A stretch of 64,000 bases of DNA from Eriocheir sinensis (Eukaryota; Arthropoda; Malacostraca; Decapoda; Varunidae): the NCBI RefSeq assembly GCF_024679095.1, contig NC_066549.1:8451721-8515720 (forward strand), read 5' to 3'. A program made the position numbers and the translations under genes. Of this stretch, positions 47,750 through 59,280 are shown in pieces (positions within the stretch are counted from its first letter, which is position 1; each line of letters begins with the position of its first letter). The notes under the pieces were generated by a model, which was not told the DNA's origin, ran no database searches, and worked only from the letters and a program-made list of their open reading frames with translations.

Positions 47750-48440
47750 CTGGCAGTTCAAACTGACTGTTTCCTAGTGTGATACCCAGAAATTAGACCA
47801 GTATATTTAAAGTGAAACATGTATCCTAACATCAGAGAGCAGGGTGAGGTGAGCCAATATGCATATCCATCAAATATTTCCCCCCTCCTCCTCCCCTCCA
47901 AGTTGTTGAAACTGGCGTGAGAATAATTGTTCGTTCAATACCTAGTTTGTGTTCTAAATTTTAGTCACCAGAGAAGTCATTGATTTTATTGATAACCTTC
48001 CTCTTTCCAATTCTATTACATACTTAGTCACACTGTGCCCAAGACTACCCATGACTCTAGGGTAAGGTCTTGGGTGTTGATGTGAAAGGGTCGGGCATGT
48101 CCTGAAAGAGGTTTAGAAACAGTCGCCGGATGCCGAGCAGACGTTGGAAAGGGAGTGTGGGGTCGTGAGGGTTAGCGCAAAAAAGTATTCCTTGTTAAAC
48201 TTTCACGAGGAGTTATCAAGGGTCTGGACCAACAGTCATTTCCGGTTGAGGTCTGAGGTCTAAGTCGTAAAGACTGTCGGGGCCATTTTTTGAATTTTGA
48301 CCATTTCCTGTCGGCACAGTCATCGGTGCCGACTGCTTAAGAATAATGAGGGACTGTTGTGATGCCAATCTTCATCTAATGAAGGACTTTTGTGATGACT
48401 GTCAGCTCAGAAATATTGATGTGTCGAGATGCTAACTGCT
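47750..48440. other. No feature seen
   Basis: Moderate GC, no coding signal or known repeat recognised. Confidence 0.4.
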
Positions 48441-48830
48441 GATTAGTTTGCAACATGTCCCAAGAATATATTTTTAGACGGCGACTGTCTGCCAACCACT
48501 TAGCAGAGTGTTGGCCAGCTAATTTTTCTCACTGGATGTGGAATCCTCTTGCTCCATTTTGTATATTAATTTATGAAAATGCCATGCTGCATCCTGCGGA
48601 GCAGTCAGGGGTGAGCCCACATGCGTCGCTTCAGCCTTTTCTTCTTCTTGTTCATCCTCCTGCAGTCCTCGACTACCTTCACTGCTGCCATCAGGAGCTT
48701 TATATATTTTCATTTTGCAATTACAAGCACAGCAACAACTTCTGACATGGTTACGTTTCACTGGCACAAATTTGGGAGCCAGCACAGCACGCACGCACTC
48801 TTGCTGCCTTTCTCTTGGGTTGAATGACAC
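48440..48830 (-). pseudogene. PIF/Harbinger transposase N-terminal remnant
   Basis: On the minus strand MSEVVAVLVIAK is followed, with frameshifts, by KKKKRLKRRMWAHP and RRMQHGIFHKLIYKMEQED, the order and wording of the N-terminus of Harbinger (HARBI1-type) nucleases. Several stops; no catalytic region. Confidence 0.55.
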
Positions 48831-48833
48831 AAC

Positions 48834-49265
48834 TAGGGTTGCCACCGTGAGGTCAGAAAAATGTGGAATGCAACATCTCACTCTCCAATACGGAATGGAT
48901 CCATATTTAATGAACGGGTGGCAACCCAAAAAATTTCTCTAGCCTGCCATAATTGACAGCTGCTGCCCGCTGCTGATGGAGGCAGGAGGAAGGGGAAAGG
49001 GACATTAAGTCACATATTTTACATGTATTTTAGGATGTACCTTGACAAATACATAATTATACGGGCTGGTTTTGTGATTAACCAAAATATGTGCTCTCTA
49101 CAATTTTAAGCTAGGTAATTAATTTTATCTGCTTGACCATTCAGACAGTTAGATATGGAACAAATGGCATTCTTTATTGGTTCAAAACGGAACGCTACAT
49201 TTCACTCGAATACGGAATGATTCCGTACGGTACTTTAAGTGTTTAAGGAACGGGTGGCAACCCTA
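48834..49265. mobile_element. MITE with CTAGGGTTGCCACC ends
   Basis: The left CTAGGGTTGCCACCGT and right (inverse) CTAGGGTTGCCACCCGT ends enclose about 430 bp. The ATACGGAATG(G)AT(T)CC motif recurs near both ends. An internal GAACGGGTGGCAACCC (48913-48928) repeats the end sequence, hinting at nested or composite structure. Confidence 0.75.
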
Positions 49266-49397
49266 GAAGCAACGGGAAGTCTCGGTCCATATAGCCCATA
49301 TACCCCAGGACCCATGAAGAGTGCTATTAAGATGTCTACGGCCAAAATGTCCTTTTAAAATTCTGGGTAGAATTTGGCGACGGTTGGCAAGGCTGCC

Positions 49398-49968
49398 GCC
49401 AAGACAGTTGTGAGGACGGTGGGCCAACTCCTTGGCAACTATTGGCCAGCTGATCAGCCAACCAATTCACAGACAGTGTGCAAGACTGTCATCGAGACTG
49501 TCTGCTACTGTCGGCCAATCGGTCAGCAGAGTTGTGGTTGTCGTAGACTTGGCGCCATTTCAAAAAATGACTGTTGAGACTCATCTTGAGACTAGTTGCC
49601 AGCATTTGGCCGCATGTCCCAGACCATCAGCAATCAGCACTAGTCGACACCAAGACGTCAAAAAAACCTCCCCCCATTCTTAGAGCATGCATGGGAGCCG
49701 ACTTGTCAGATCCAAAAGTCGCTGGGTTGTCCCCAGAGTTGGCACAGTGTGAACTGCTTAATAGTTGTTCAAGATAGTGACTTCTTCATTTGAGAAGTCG
49801 GCTCCCACGCTCCAAGAATTTTTTGGCGTCTTGGTGTCGGCTACTACGGTTCCTAACTGTCAGGGACATTCGGCCAACTAGTTGGTAGATTGTCTGTCAA
49901 CTGGTTGGCCGACTAGCTGGCCGACAGTTGCCAAGGAGTTGGCCGACGGTCTTCCTGACGGTCTTGGC
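49398..49968. mobile_element. Foldback element with ~80-bp inverted arms
   Basis: The arms 49398-49477 and about 49888-49968 are inverse copies (shared GGCCAACTCCTTGGCAACT, GGCCAGCT, CAACCA). A second nested pair GGGAGCCGACTT/AAGTCGGCTCCC lies inside (about 49694 and 49797). The arms are themselves made of TTGGCCGAC/GTCGGCCAA units. No ORF. Confidence 0.75.
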
Positions 49969-49999
49969 GACTGTCTTGTCCTACATCATATTCCTCTAT

Positions 50000-50610
50000 C
50001 ATAGGATACCTGGACCAAGAAAGTGTGCATAACAATGGTGGGTCTCACCAGGAAGTCACTCGACAGATTGGCCTGGCCCACGGCATAATGGACTCGCTCA
50101 ATACGAGTATATGGCGTTGTCGATATCTATGCAGGCAGACAAAGATTCGAATCTTTAAGTCGCTTGTGCTCCCTCTTTTACTGTATGGCTGTGAGACATG
50201 GACTTGAATAGTGACTTGGACAGGTGTGTTGATGCCTATGGTACTAAGTGCCTTTGCAGGATCATGGGGTATCGCTGGAACGACTTTATGTTGAACCAGT
50301 GACTACTGTTTGAAACCGATTCGAGGCCTTTTACCAGCTTTGTCCGTGAATACCATTTATGGCTATATATATAGGCACGTGGCATGCCTCCTGGATGTCG
50401 ATCCTGCTCACAGGGTTGTTTCTGTACGAGACAACCCTGAGTGGAGGAGACTGAGGGGACGCCCTTGTAACTCATGGATGGGGCAGGTCAGTCGATCGTG
50501 CTGGGAGGGACTTGGGATGGACAGGGCAGCTGCATCGGAGCTTGCTTAGGAGGACTAATGGAAGTATAGGTGGTGAGTGAGTGAAGCGATGCGGTCCCGG
50601 GCGTATGCTC
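50000..50610 (+). mobile_element. LINE ORF2 C-terminal fragment
   Basis: Plus frames: VHNNGGSHQEVTRQIGLAHG, TSIWRCRYLCRQTKIRIFKSL, LPLLLYGCETWT (end of RT), then DPAHRVVSVRDNPEWRRLRGRP and the end VGEAMRxxAYAP-like. Frameshifts separate the pieces. It is the same family as 61190-61990 and 62090-62830. Confidence 0.85.
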
Positions 50611-50817
50611 CCTATTTGGTAGTAGCAACTGAATGATCATTTATCAAGCCAAATACATGATTGTAGTAGTTAAATGCAGAAAATATGATTTCAATTCAAT
50701 TCCACCTGCACTTAGCATTTTCAAGGCCAGTTCTTTTTTTGTTTTCCTTTATCTGCATACAGAATCATGTTAGTTAGGACTGCCCCTCCCTCCAATGTTT
50801 ATCTTTTAATTATTACA

Positions 50818-51112
50818 GGTAAAGGGGTGGCATATGGTATAGCTGTGCATGACCTTGGTGCTCAGTGCTCATCTCCATCTCATTGGCCCTTGAGCCTATA
50901 GTGGATGAGAACCTGGGACACGGGTAAGTTTTACATCCCAGGTTTGTGCAGTTTATCTACCCCAAGTTTCCCCAGGTATGCATTTATTAACTAACCCAAA
51001 CAGGAAGATGAACAGCGGGGTGGGTTGCCTGTCGACTGCCTGGGCCGGGATTTGAACCTAGGCCTGTGGATTTGTAACTAGGTGTATTAACCACTACACC
51101 ACAGAGGTGCAT
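50818..51112 (-). repeat. tRNA-derived SINE family A, nearly full length
   Basis: On the minus strand TGTGGTGTAGTGGTTAATAC (A box) and GGTTCAAATCCCGGCC (B box) head the element; the body CAACCCACCCCGCTGTTCATC leads to a tail GGCTCAAGGGCCAATGAGAT. It is the best copy for defining the family. Confidence 0.85.
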
Positions 51113-51507
51113 ATTACATGCTTCGTACATTAATCTTTCAGCTTGACTAATTGGTGCATCATGATCCACTAGTAGTAGTTTTCTAACCTCCATAGAATGA
51201 CAGTTCCAAAGCTTAAATAGTTTATCATCTAGAATTAGTAAGAGAACAGGTTTGCAAACAGGGCAGCATCAGCACAAGTGATTTTTTTATGAAAAGTAAG
51301 AGAAAGGTGATGTGCATCACCATCATGCATCTCTGATATATTGAAAATTCATTAAAGATGATTGTCAACTCCTCCATGTTCTTTTACAGTGAAAGGGTAA
51401 TTACTGCTTCCATGCCATGTTCATATGTGGCTATGACTTACTGATATCTTCGACAGACATGCAAGGCAATAATTTATACAGTGCATTCTGAATTTTTTTT
51501 TTTCGTC

Positions 51508-51806
51508 TATGGCGCCGGTAGGCTTGCATGGAGGGGCCTGATGGTATGTCTCAGCCCGTTGTGGCGCAGGCAAGTATTTTTATAGTGGCGCCATCTTGCA
51601 TTGGCTCATGCTGCCCCCCGGAGCTCATCTTTGATCCTAGAATCTAGATTCCGGGTTGATGGGTGGTCTTCTGGACAGCATGTGGGTAGTCTTAGGCCAC
51701 TCGGCAATGACTGAAAAATCGCGGCTTGTGGCACCGGGCGGGGTGCGAACTCGCGTCGTCCTAGATGCGGCGCCGTCACGCTATCCACTCAGCCACCGCC
51801 TCCCCG
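51508..51806 (-). repeat. tRNA-derived SINE family B
   Basis: Minus-strand copy with head GGCGGTGGCTGAGTGGATAG and the body CTGTCCAGAAGACCACCC..GGGGGGCAGCATGAGCC. It lies head-to-head with the plus copy starting at 51903. Confidence 0.88.
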
Positions 51807-51902
51807 AATGAATGTAATAAGTTATGATGATAATCAGGATTCATAAAGGGGTCATGTATGTTTTTGCCTTGATGATTAACAAAGAAAATTATATATTATG
51901 GG

Positions 51903-52769
51903 GAGGTAGGTGGTGGCTGAGTGGTTAGTGTGGCGACGCTGTGTCCAGGAGGACGTGGGTTTGAGCCCTGCTTGCCACCACAGGTAGGATTTTTCAGGCA
52001 CTGCCAAGTGGCCTAAGACTACCCACATGCTGTTCTGAAGATCACCTATCAACACGGACCCCAGATTCTCTAAAAGAGGTTCAAAGATGAGCTCCGTGGG
52101 GCAGCATGAGCCAAGCAAGATGGTCATCATCATAATCATTTCATCGACACCTGCTCCTAGGAGCTCCCACCAGGGGATGGCCACGGCAGAAGAGTTTCCA
52201 ACTTTCTCTATCCAGACACTCCCTCCTTGCCTGCTCAAAGTTTCTCAAAGATCTTTTCCCCCTCTCCCTAACATACTCTTGCACCCTATCCCTCCATTTC
52301 ACTGGAGGTCGTCCTCTAGCTGTGCTATTATTGTATTTCTCAAATCCCTCTTTACCTCCATGCTCACACTTCTGCCATTCATGATTCGTCCCAAAGACCC
52401 TACCACCCTTCTTCCCTGCAATGCCCTTTCTCTTATCTCTCCCTCCGTACCACCATGCTTACACATAACTGATCCAAGGTACTTAACTCATTGACCTCCT
52501 CCATTTCTTCACCATTCAAAATTATTATGCATTCTTTTTCACATTCAATTCCCACACTATATGGGCATACAAAATCTACAACCTCACTTCTACTTCGCTT
52601 ACAAACCATCACTTTACTCTTGTTGACATTTACTTTCAGCTGTCTCCTTTTACAGACACTATCAAAAACACTGACCAAATGGTGCCACTATAAACACTTG
52701 CCTGCACCATAACGAGCTGGGGCTGACCAGCAGGCCCCACCGAGAAAGCCTACCGGTCCCATAGGCTGG

Positions 52770-52790
<21 letters not shown>
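51903..52790 (+). repeat. tRNA-derived SINE family B, split by a LINE insertion
   Basis: The 5' part 51903-52124 (GGTGGCTGAGTGGTTAGTGT, GTGGGTTTGAGCCCTGC, GGGGCAGCATGAGCCAAGC) breaks off at ATGGT. The 3' part resumes at 52679 with ATGGTGCCACTATAAACACT and runs through CGAGCTGGGGCTGACC to a poly(A). The uninterrupted copy at 51508-51806 shows the two parts adjoin. Confidence 0.9.
52125..52678 (-). mobile_element. 5'-truncated LINE (RTE-like) nested in SINE
   Basis: On the minus strand FDSVCKRRQLKVNVNKSKVM and IECEKECIIILNGEEMEEVN match the RT palm end of arthropod non-LTR elements. The 3' end is a (GATGAT)n-like tail (52125-52135), a mark of RTE-type elements. Identical ATGGT flanks (52120-52124, 52679-52683) are the target-site duplication. 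Confidence 0.88.

Positions 52791-52804
<14 letters not shown>
52774..52804 (+). repeat. Poly(A) tail of SINE family B
   Basis: A run of about 31 A residues ends the plus-strand SINE. Confidence 0.9.
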
Positions 52805-52806
<2 letters not shown>

Positions 52807-54213
52807 GGAAGAATTCAATAATATTGATACTAATGTAGGATTCGTTACTCAGGTCTATTTATGGAGCTTTCCAAGGCTGGTGGGTAATATAATTTGTTTT
52901 CTTCTCAAACTGATAGGAATGGAATTATGTCCTATATAAGGTTAGAACAAAGACTGTTTATGGATAAAATTTATGACAAATAATGTTGACTTCAGACAGT
53001 GTTGTCAAGGAAACATCCATCATAGTAAAGACCTATTGTCATTGACTGATCACAGTTTTATATTAACACTCCCACAGCTATCATTTTGCAGCACCATGTA
53101 TTAGATAGCTGAGAGTAGTTTTGGCATAAATAGTTGCAATTATTTTTGTTATAGTAACAATGTCTCAAAAGTTCAAATACTAAAAAGAATTGTATCATAC
53201 ATGGACTATTGACACAGTGTTTCATCATTGTATTTGCCAAACATCACAGACCATTACTGTGCCATATTCTGGTCACATGATATAAATATCTTGGAGCAAA
53301 TATGGGGTTTTAAGTGTCAGTTGACAATCCATCGTAAGTGAACAAGTAGGGTTGTCCTGTTGTGGGCGTATTTTGAGAAAGGTATCAGTCAGCAGGGTGT
53401 TGAAATCTGAAGGATCCCTAATAGACGAGCAGTGTGCATATATGACTACTGATGAAACATTTTCATGAAACAAGTTATGTAGAAGACTGGCCAAGAAGCA
53501 GGTGGCAGCCAATAGTAATGTCACTGCATTTTAAAGTTACATGAGTAGTATTAGGTCCCCCTGCATCTGTAGAAAGTTGGTGATTGGTATGCTATGTCCA
53601 GACTAATTGTGGGAGCAGTTTTTTTTAACACCTGTAACTTTAGCTGTATGTATATCCTTTTTTTTCAGAAATTTGTGTAACTTGCAAAAAGAGTTAAGTT
53701 ATTGCTGGTATTAACAAGATGGAGCCACGAGTCACATTAGAGCAAACAATGGAGATGCTTTAGGGCTGTCCAGGAATGACTTGTGTAGGTGACTTATAAT
53801 GAAATGCAGTCTCCTCGTAGGTCTTTGCAGTATTTGCCACAACAGCATGAGGCACCTTGTTCACCTGTTCACACTGTTATCATAAGATTAATTCAATCCA
53901 CAGTCAAGAAAATTGAAGTGACGATTATTTTCTCCATCTCTGGCATCAATATTGACTGCCACCTGCTGATTGGTCTTTCTTCTACGTATACTCTTCATGT
54001 CCCCAAAATGTTTGATTAGTAATCTTAACATATAGTTTGTCTATCAGGGAATCTAATACAGAATTCAACCCATCACTGACAAATTCCTTCAATATATGCC
54101 TTCAATAGAGACTAGATCTGTACTGACTGACGTTCACAACTGTCTGTAGTATCCTGTTATCTCTGTCATGTGGCCTGAATTTGACAAAGCAAAAGTCTTT
54201 GATACAGCTAGCC
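52805..54213. other. Spacer, no firm feature
   Basis: A minus-strand ATG frame at 53273-53524 (83 codons, N-terminal hydrophobic stretch LLLAATCFLASLL) has no recognised relatives. Nothing else was seen. Confidence 0.4.
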
Positions 54214-54255
54214 AGTAGTTGATCTCATGCCAGGCATGGCATGAGATCAACTACT
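54214..54255. repeat. Perfect 19-bp stem palindrome
   Basis: AGTAGTTGATCTCATGCCA, a GGCA loop, then its exact complement TGGCATGAGATCAACTACT. Confidence 0.97.
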
Positions 54256-54304
54256 ATCAGTGTCCTGGTATAATAGCAGTACAATTTTTAACTTTCAGCA
54301 TGGG

Positions 54305-54440
<136 letters not shown>

Positions 54441-54804
54441 CACCCTCTTGGGAGGCAATCCAGCCCAACTAAGAGTCAGTCCCAAGCCTGGATAAATGGG
54501 AAGGGCTGCCTGTAAGGAAGGGCATCCAAGGTAATAAAACTACTGCTCCAACAGTGACAGTCATTATACATCTACTTGAAAAGGGAACAGTTGATGTAAA
54601 AATGGAATTGATGATGATGATATATACACCAAACCTTGATTTAGCAAAAGCTTGACTTATGGACGGCATCATTTTTTTTGGTCGGTTAATCTGCTCATCT
54701 ATAAGGTGCAGTCAGTAAATTCTGATTTTGACACTAAATAATAGTAGTTTTGCCTTAGCCCTAAATAGTGTCCATCATCCTCAAAGCATCTTTTTAAGTC
54801 TAGT

Positions 54805-54960
54805 TGTTAACATGTGTAGTTACAGATCCACGGGCCTAGGTTTGAATCCTGACCTAGGCAGCCAACCCAGCTGTTCATCCTTCCTTTTGGGATAGTAGAT
54901 AAATGGGTACCTGGGGAAACCTAAGGAAAGTAAACTGTGGTGTGGGTGAAAATTAGTGTA
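54805..54960 (+). repeat. SINE family A, 5' portion
   Basis: GTTAACATGTGTAGTTACAG, GGTTTGAATCCTGACCTAGG, CCAACCCAGCTGTTCATCC, AAATGGGTACCTGGGG in the plus orientation, matching the reverse of 50960-51112. Confidence 0.8.
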
Positions 54961-56344
54961 TTAAAAATGTGTAAAACAAACTAATGATATCAGGGGGTCG
55001 CTTGGGTTTCATGATTTTGGGAAATGGATCGCAAGTGCAAGAATGTTGGGAGCCACTGACTTGGAGGGTGGTGGAGGCAACTAAAGGCTAAGTTAAACCT
55101 ACTTTTCTTTGTTGGGTAAAGTCTGGAAATTCATTGACAGCACCTTGTACAAGTGTAAGTAAATTATTAGTCCTTGTATATCACATTTTATTAAGTATAA
55201 CAAATATGATTTTATTATAATCCATGAGGACAGGCAGTGGTATTCATTCCAAAGTTAAAAATATTTTGTTTTTGATGGCAAGCCTCACATCCTTTCCTTT
55301 TCACCATTGCTACTTATTTTTCTAAAACTTCTCAATTTTTTGGCATGACCACAAAACAAAATATGCTAAAATTTGTTGGGTCAATAATGCACTTAGATGA
55401 AGTTAGTGAACTGCACAGGTCAGCAATGCCATTATTGATGATTGCTACCTTAATGGGATGACATACATGGTAACAATACAGAACTACCCTAAATAATATA
55501 TATAAAAAAGAAACTTCTGGTAGCATATATCTAATGGAGGTGTGAAGACCATCTGTTGGACTATTGGCTGCCAGTGTAATGGAGTAACATGGGCTGTAGT
55601 TGCCTGAGTTAGCCTTATGGTTACAGGGGAGTAGTTTATTGAAACATTTTACAGATGGAAGTTATTTTCAAACAGGAAGCATTTAGAAATTGTCAGAGGG
55701 AGATTATAGACTGACTGTTATGAGACAAAATAATAGTACCTCAGTGTTATTACACATTGACAAATTTAGAAGTCAATTCCGTTTTTACCCTCCAAAGCAT
55801 GGAAGTTTGCCCAATTTTGCACATTTCTTCAAAGAAATCAGGATATCAGCATTTAAGAGTAAAGATAAATGTTCTACATATTTTATTCTATTAGAATCCT
55901 ATTATGCAATCAGGGAAAATAGCTTTTCAAGTGCACAGAAAAAAAAATAAACCTTGATATACACAAATGGCAAGGGTGTAGTTAGACAAAATGCTGAGAA
56001 GATTTCATCATGGTCTTACATGTGAGGGGAAAACTCAAAGCAGATTTGTAATGCAAGAGGTTAGGTTTAAGGGAAACAAGAATATACGTGGCTAGTAATC
56101 TAGACTAGATTGTTTCAATCATGGTATCCGGGTCATTTGTGTATCTAGGTGCATGTTACTCTTCATTACAATGTAATAAACATCTGCAGATGAAACAAAA
56201 ATGACCATGGCAAGCAAAATGCTTGTGATTCAAATTTCTGTAAGCTTTAACTCATATCTGACCAAACCAGCAGGTGAGAACAATTTAACTGAGGTGTTTT
56301 GTTCTTTTGAGCATATCAGACCAATAAAGGTCTGGATATACTTA

Positions 56345-56900
56345 TACAGTGGCCTTGCTTCTAACAAGGGAATTTAGTCAGGGGTTGTGTCATTGGACTA
56401 AATTAGCATTGAAGAAACAAAAGAACCTATGGGGAAAATTAATTTTGCCATAGTTTCTGAAAATTACATGATTTCTCGGTCAAGTATGGGAGCCCAAATA
56501 GAATCTAGGTAAATAAAAATCTAGGGTTCGGCTAAGCCTGGGATTTGCTGGACATATGCCTTGCCAAGTCTGTGTCTGCGACACTTGCTAGGTGGCTGCA
56601 TGTTGCTGTTATGATGCTGTGATGGTCATGTCGCCTCCACAGTGTGTAAAGAAAATGGCGCCGCCGTGGCAACAGTGTGCCCTATGTTGACATGAAATAA
56701 AAGTCTTCAAATAATTTGTTTTGGTTCATCTCATAGATGTGTTAAACAAAGTGTGGTAAAAGTCTAGGGCAGGTACTGAATGTTGGTGACTGCCAGACAG
56801 TGAATGGGCTGTTACAACAATAATAATAATAAAAAAAATACTTGTCCCCAAAATAACATGAAATGCCTTGGACAAACGTGTTGGATGCGAGGCCACTGTA
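56345..56900. mobile_element. Mariner-like MITE with TACAGTGGCCT ends
   Basis: The left TACAGTGGCCTTGCTTCTAA and right (inverse) TACAGTGGCCTCGCATCCAA ends match at 17 of 20 bases, and the element starts and ends in TA. The interior carries no ORF. Confidence 0.72.
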
Positions 56901-57602
56901 CACCGTATGGTTTCAAATATATTTGGTGATGAGCCATGTATGGTAATTTGTATGTTATATTTACCATTATACGAGCTTATGTAATATATATGTATGCAGT
57001 ATTTTTACAACTAACTGGGGTAAATATTTTATAGAGGAAAAAATAAGGGGCATGCATGAACTAGGGTCACTGAGTATGTGTTGAAACACCAAAAATAAGA
57101 ATTCATTTTGCATTTTGCATATATATTGTTCATCAATGTGTGTCTGCTATAAGAGTGTGAATAAACACAATAATGAGCAGCAGAATTGGGTAAAAATAAA
57201 TGCAATGTGTAGGAGGTATGAACACTGGGAAAGGTTCACTCCAACCTGCTGGGCACCTTGACTTCTTGGACAGTATTAGATAAAATTGGTTCACTAAATC
57301 AAGGTTTAATATATATTCCTTATCAATAAAGGAAATTTATGTGGAAAAAAATGGAGTCAGAAGTGCATGGAAATAATTAAATTTATTGGGTTCTGAGTCA
57401 GATTTGACAGGTTTTACCATTAAATTCTAAGAAACTGAATTTAAAAATGTATTCATTTTGAGCTGAGAATATTTATCATTATTCTGTATACTCATTCATT
57501 TCCCAACACTTCTTACCATGTGCATATGAAAGAGGTAAGCGCTTGCTGTAAAATATATATGTATTTAAGCAGTGTCATGTAATAATAATTTTCACATTGT
57601 AC

Positions 57603-57755
57603 TTAACCCTTTCCATCCATGACGCAGACGTCGGCGTCACAGTATGGAAAGGGTCAAGAGGAAATGGAAGAGGATTAATCCTCTTCTAAACATCTCAGTC
57701 CTCCTCTAAATTCCTCTTAATCCTCTTCCATTTCCTCTTAAGAGGTTTCCATGAT
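57603..57755. mobile_element. Partial second copy of the TTAA foldback MITE
   Basis: TTAACCCTTTCCATCC..CGTCACAGTATGGAAAGGGTCAAGAGG and the AATCCTCTTCCATTTCCTCTTAAGAGG palindrome match 26583-26745; the right end is missing. Confidence 0.85.
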
Positions 57756-57905
57756 AGCTCATAACATAATTCATCTAAACATTTGAATGGTATAAATAAT
57801 TATGTAGATATGTAGATAAAGTGTTCAGCACTTAAACTAATGATGAACAGATAAAGATTATTTAGGCATCCAAAACACTGTACAATGATACATGTATTTA
57901 CACAA

Positions 57906-58050
57906 CTATTTCAATCTATTTACTTTAATAGAGGTTGATGAGAAGAGGTTGAGGAAGTACGGTGCCTCCGTGTTAGGATAGAAGGTGCTCGGGATGATAT
58001 TGTACACTCCAGCCACAATATCAAACAGTTCCATCACTACGAAGCCAGAC
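57906..58050 (-). CDS. Calpain domain III-like exon (partial gene)
   Basis: On the minus strand the acceptor TTTCCACTGCAG is followed by SGFVVMELFDIVAGVYNIIP, then STFYPNTEAPYFLNLFSSTS. 'AGxYxIIPSTFxPNxEaxFxLxxFS' is the pattern at the end of the C2-like domain III of calpain-family proteases. The frame can either end at TAG (57906-57908, after VNRLK) or splice at AAA|GTAAAT (exon end 57924). No neighbouring exon of the gene was found in the window, so it may be a partial gene or a pseudogene fragment. Confidence 0.55.
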
Positions 58051-58059
58051 CTGCAGTGG

Positions 58060-59118
58060 AAATTCCATCAAAATATGTTAAGTATCATATAGGTAAAGTA
58101 TTATTGTATTGTATCTGTGCTTCCTACAAAACTTTCTCCCCAAATTGCAAATTCACTGGCATTCTTAAAGGGCCAAATGTTTGTTTTCAGTCAAAATGGG
58201 AAAATGGCAAAGAAACTGTCCTTACTATTATCCTTTTTCATGTAACTGCTTTCACATCAGGCAAGTATAAGATAATTAAGGCAGCTCTCAACATGTAACT
58301 TATATTGTTTTCTTCCAGGATGAAAATGACTACACGAGACGAGGAAAATGTAAGAATTACAGCTCTCCTCCACCTTCTGTAATTTGATACTCCAGTTCAA
58401 GGAGCTATTCCACTCTTGTTGAAGGTCTTGCCCCAAGATAGTTAGCTAACTATTACAGTTACTGCTGTCAAAATCTATAATCAATACAGGCTTCACAAAC
58501 AGGTTATGTTCATGAAAAAACGTTTGCAAACTGAACATTTGTTGTGCGAAGCAATTGTAACATGGGTTCAATGGAGTTAGGTTCCAGGACCCCAATCTTT
58601 TTCCCCATTTAGCATTGTTTTCCCTTTTTTGCAAAATCTTCTTTGTGCATTTTCAAACTCCCTAATCAGGGTGGGGGCAGATCTATCTAGATGAGTATCG
58701 CAGCACACTCAAACAAGTTGAGCTGTAACCTTTCCCAATGAACCTTTTAGAGGTACCAAACCCTGAGGATGGGTTGGCATGCCCCTAGCCTTAATTCACC
58801 CATATATTTGCTGTGTGTGGTGTCCCTGCAAGGCTGAGAGATTGGAGTCCTGGAGTTTGAGTGATGTAGTGGTGTGCTGTGGCTAGCAGCACACCTCTGG
58901 TCCCTTATCCCTGCTAAGATAGGCAGCCTTTCCTGGCTTTGAGAGGTCAACTGGCTAGTCTGTTTGACATTGAGCCAAGCAGCCACCACTGTATTCACCT
59001 AGTTGTGGTATACAGGAGAGGAGCTATGGTGGTAGTGACAGGTGGTGGTTGCGTATACTGTTCTGCTACTCCGGGAGTTGTTGGGCTTATAGGCCCAACA
59101 ATCAACCTCTCCTTGTAA
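58060..59118. other. Spacer, no firm feature
   Basis: 58740-59090 has SINE/LINE-like GC content (GAGGGTTGATTGTTGGGCC type words) but no recognised family. Confidence 0.4.
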
Positions 59119-59225
59119 AGGTGTGTCCACACGATTGAGCACTGCCCGTCAGGCAAACACAGTTACCAGATCACGATAGGAAGCGGGAAAGAGTGCTCAT
59201 GACGTCAGAAGCGAGCACCACGGGG
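59119..59225. repeat. Harbinger-end-like fragment
   Basis: GTGTCCACACGATTGAGCAC then TGCCCGTCAGGCA repeats the TIR of the adjacent Harbinger element (GTCCACACGGTCGAGCAC, TGCCCGTCGGGCA). Confidence 0.65.
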
Positions 59226-59280
59226 TTATGCCACGTCCACACGGTCGAGCACTGCCCGTCGGGCACGAGGGCTTTGGCTG

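Larger units (their letters stand above)
54631..57306. mobile_element. Possible long element bounded by AAACCTTGATTTAG inverted ends
   Basis: AAACCTTGATTTAG at 54631-54644 and its inverse CTAAATCAAGGTTT at 57293-57306 could be TIRs of a mariner-like element about 2.7 kb long. No transposase frame is visible and the pair may be two separate MITE ends. Confidence 0.35.

Noticed and set aside
55690..55950. 86-codon ATG frame
   Set aside because: AT-rich, ends in poly-K from an A run, no motif recognised.
58319..58351. Tiny exon DENDYTRRGK between good-looking splice sites
   Set aside because: Too short to support and no neighbouring exons on the plus strand.
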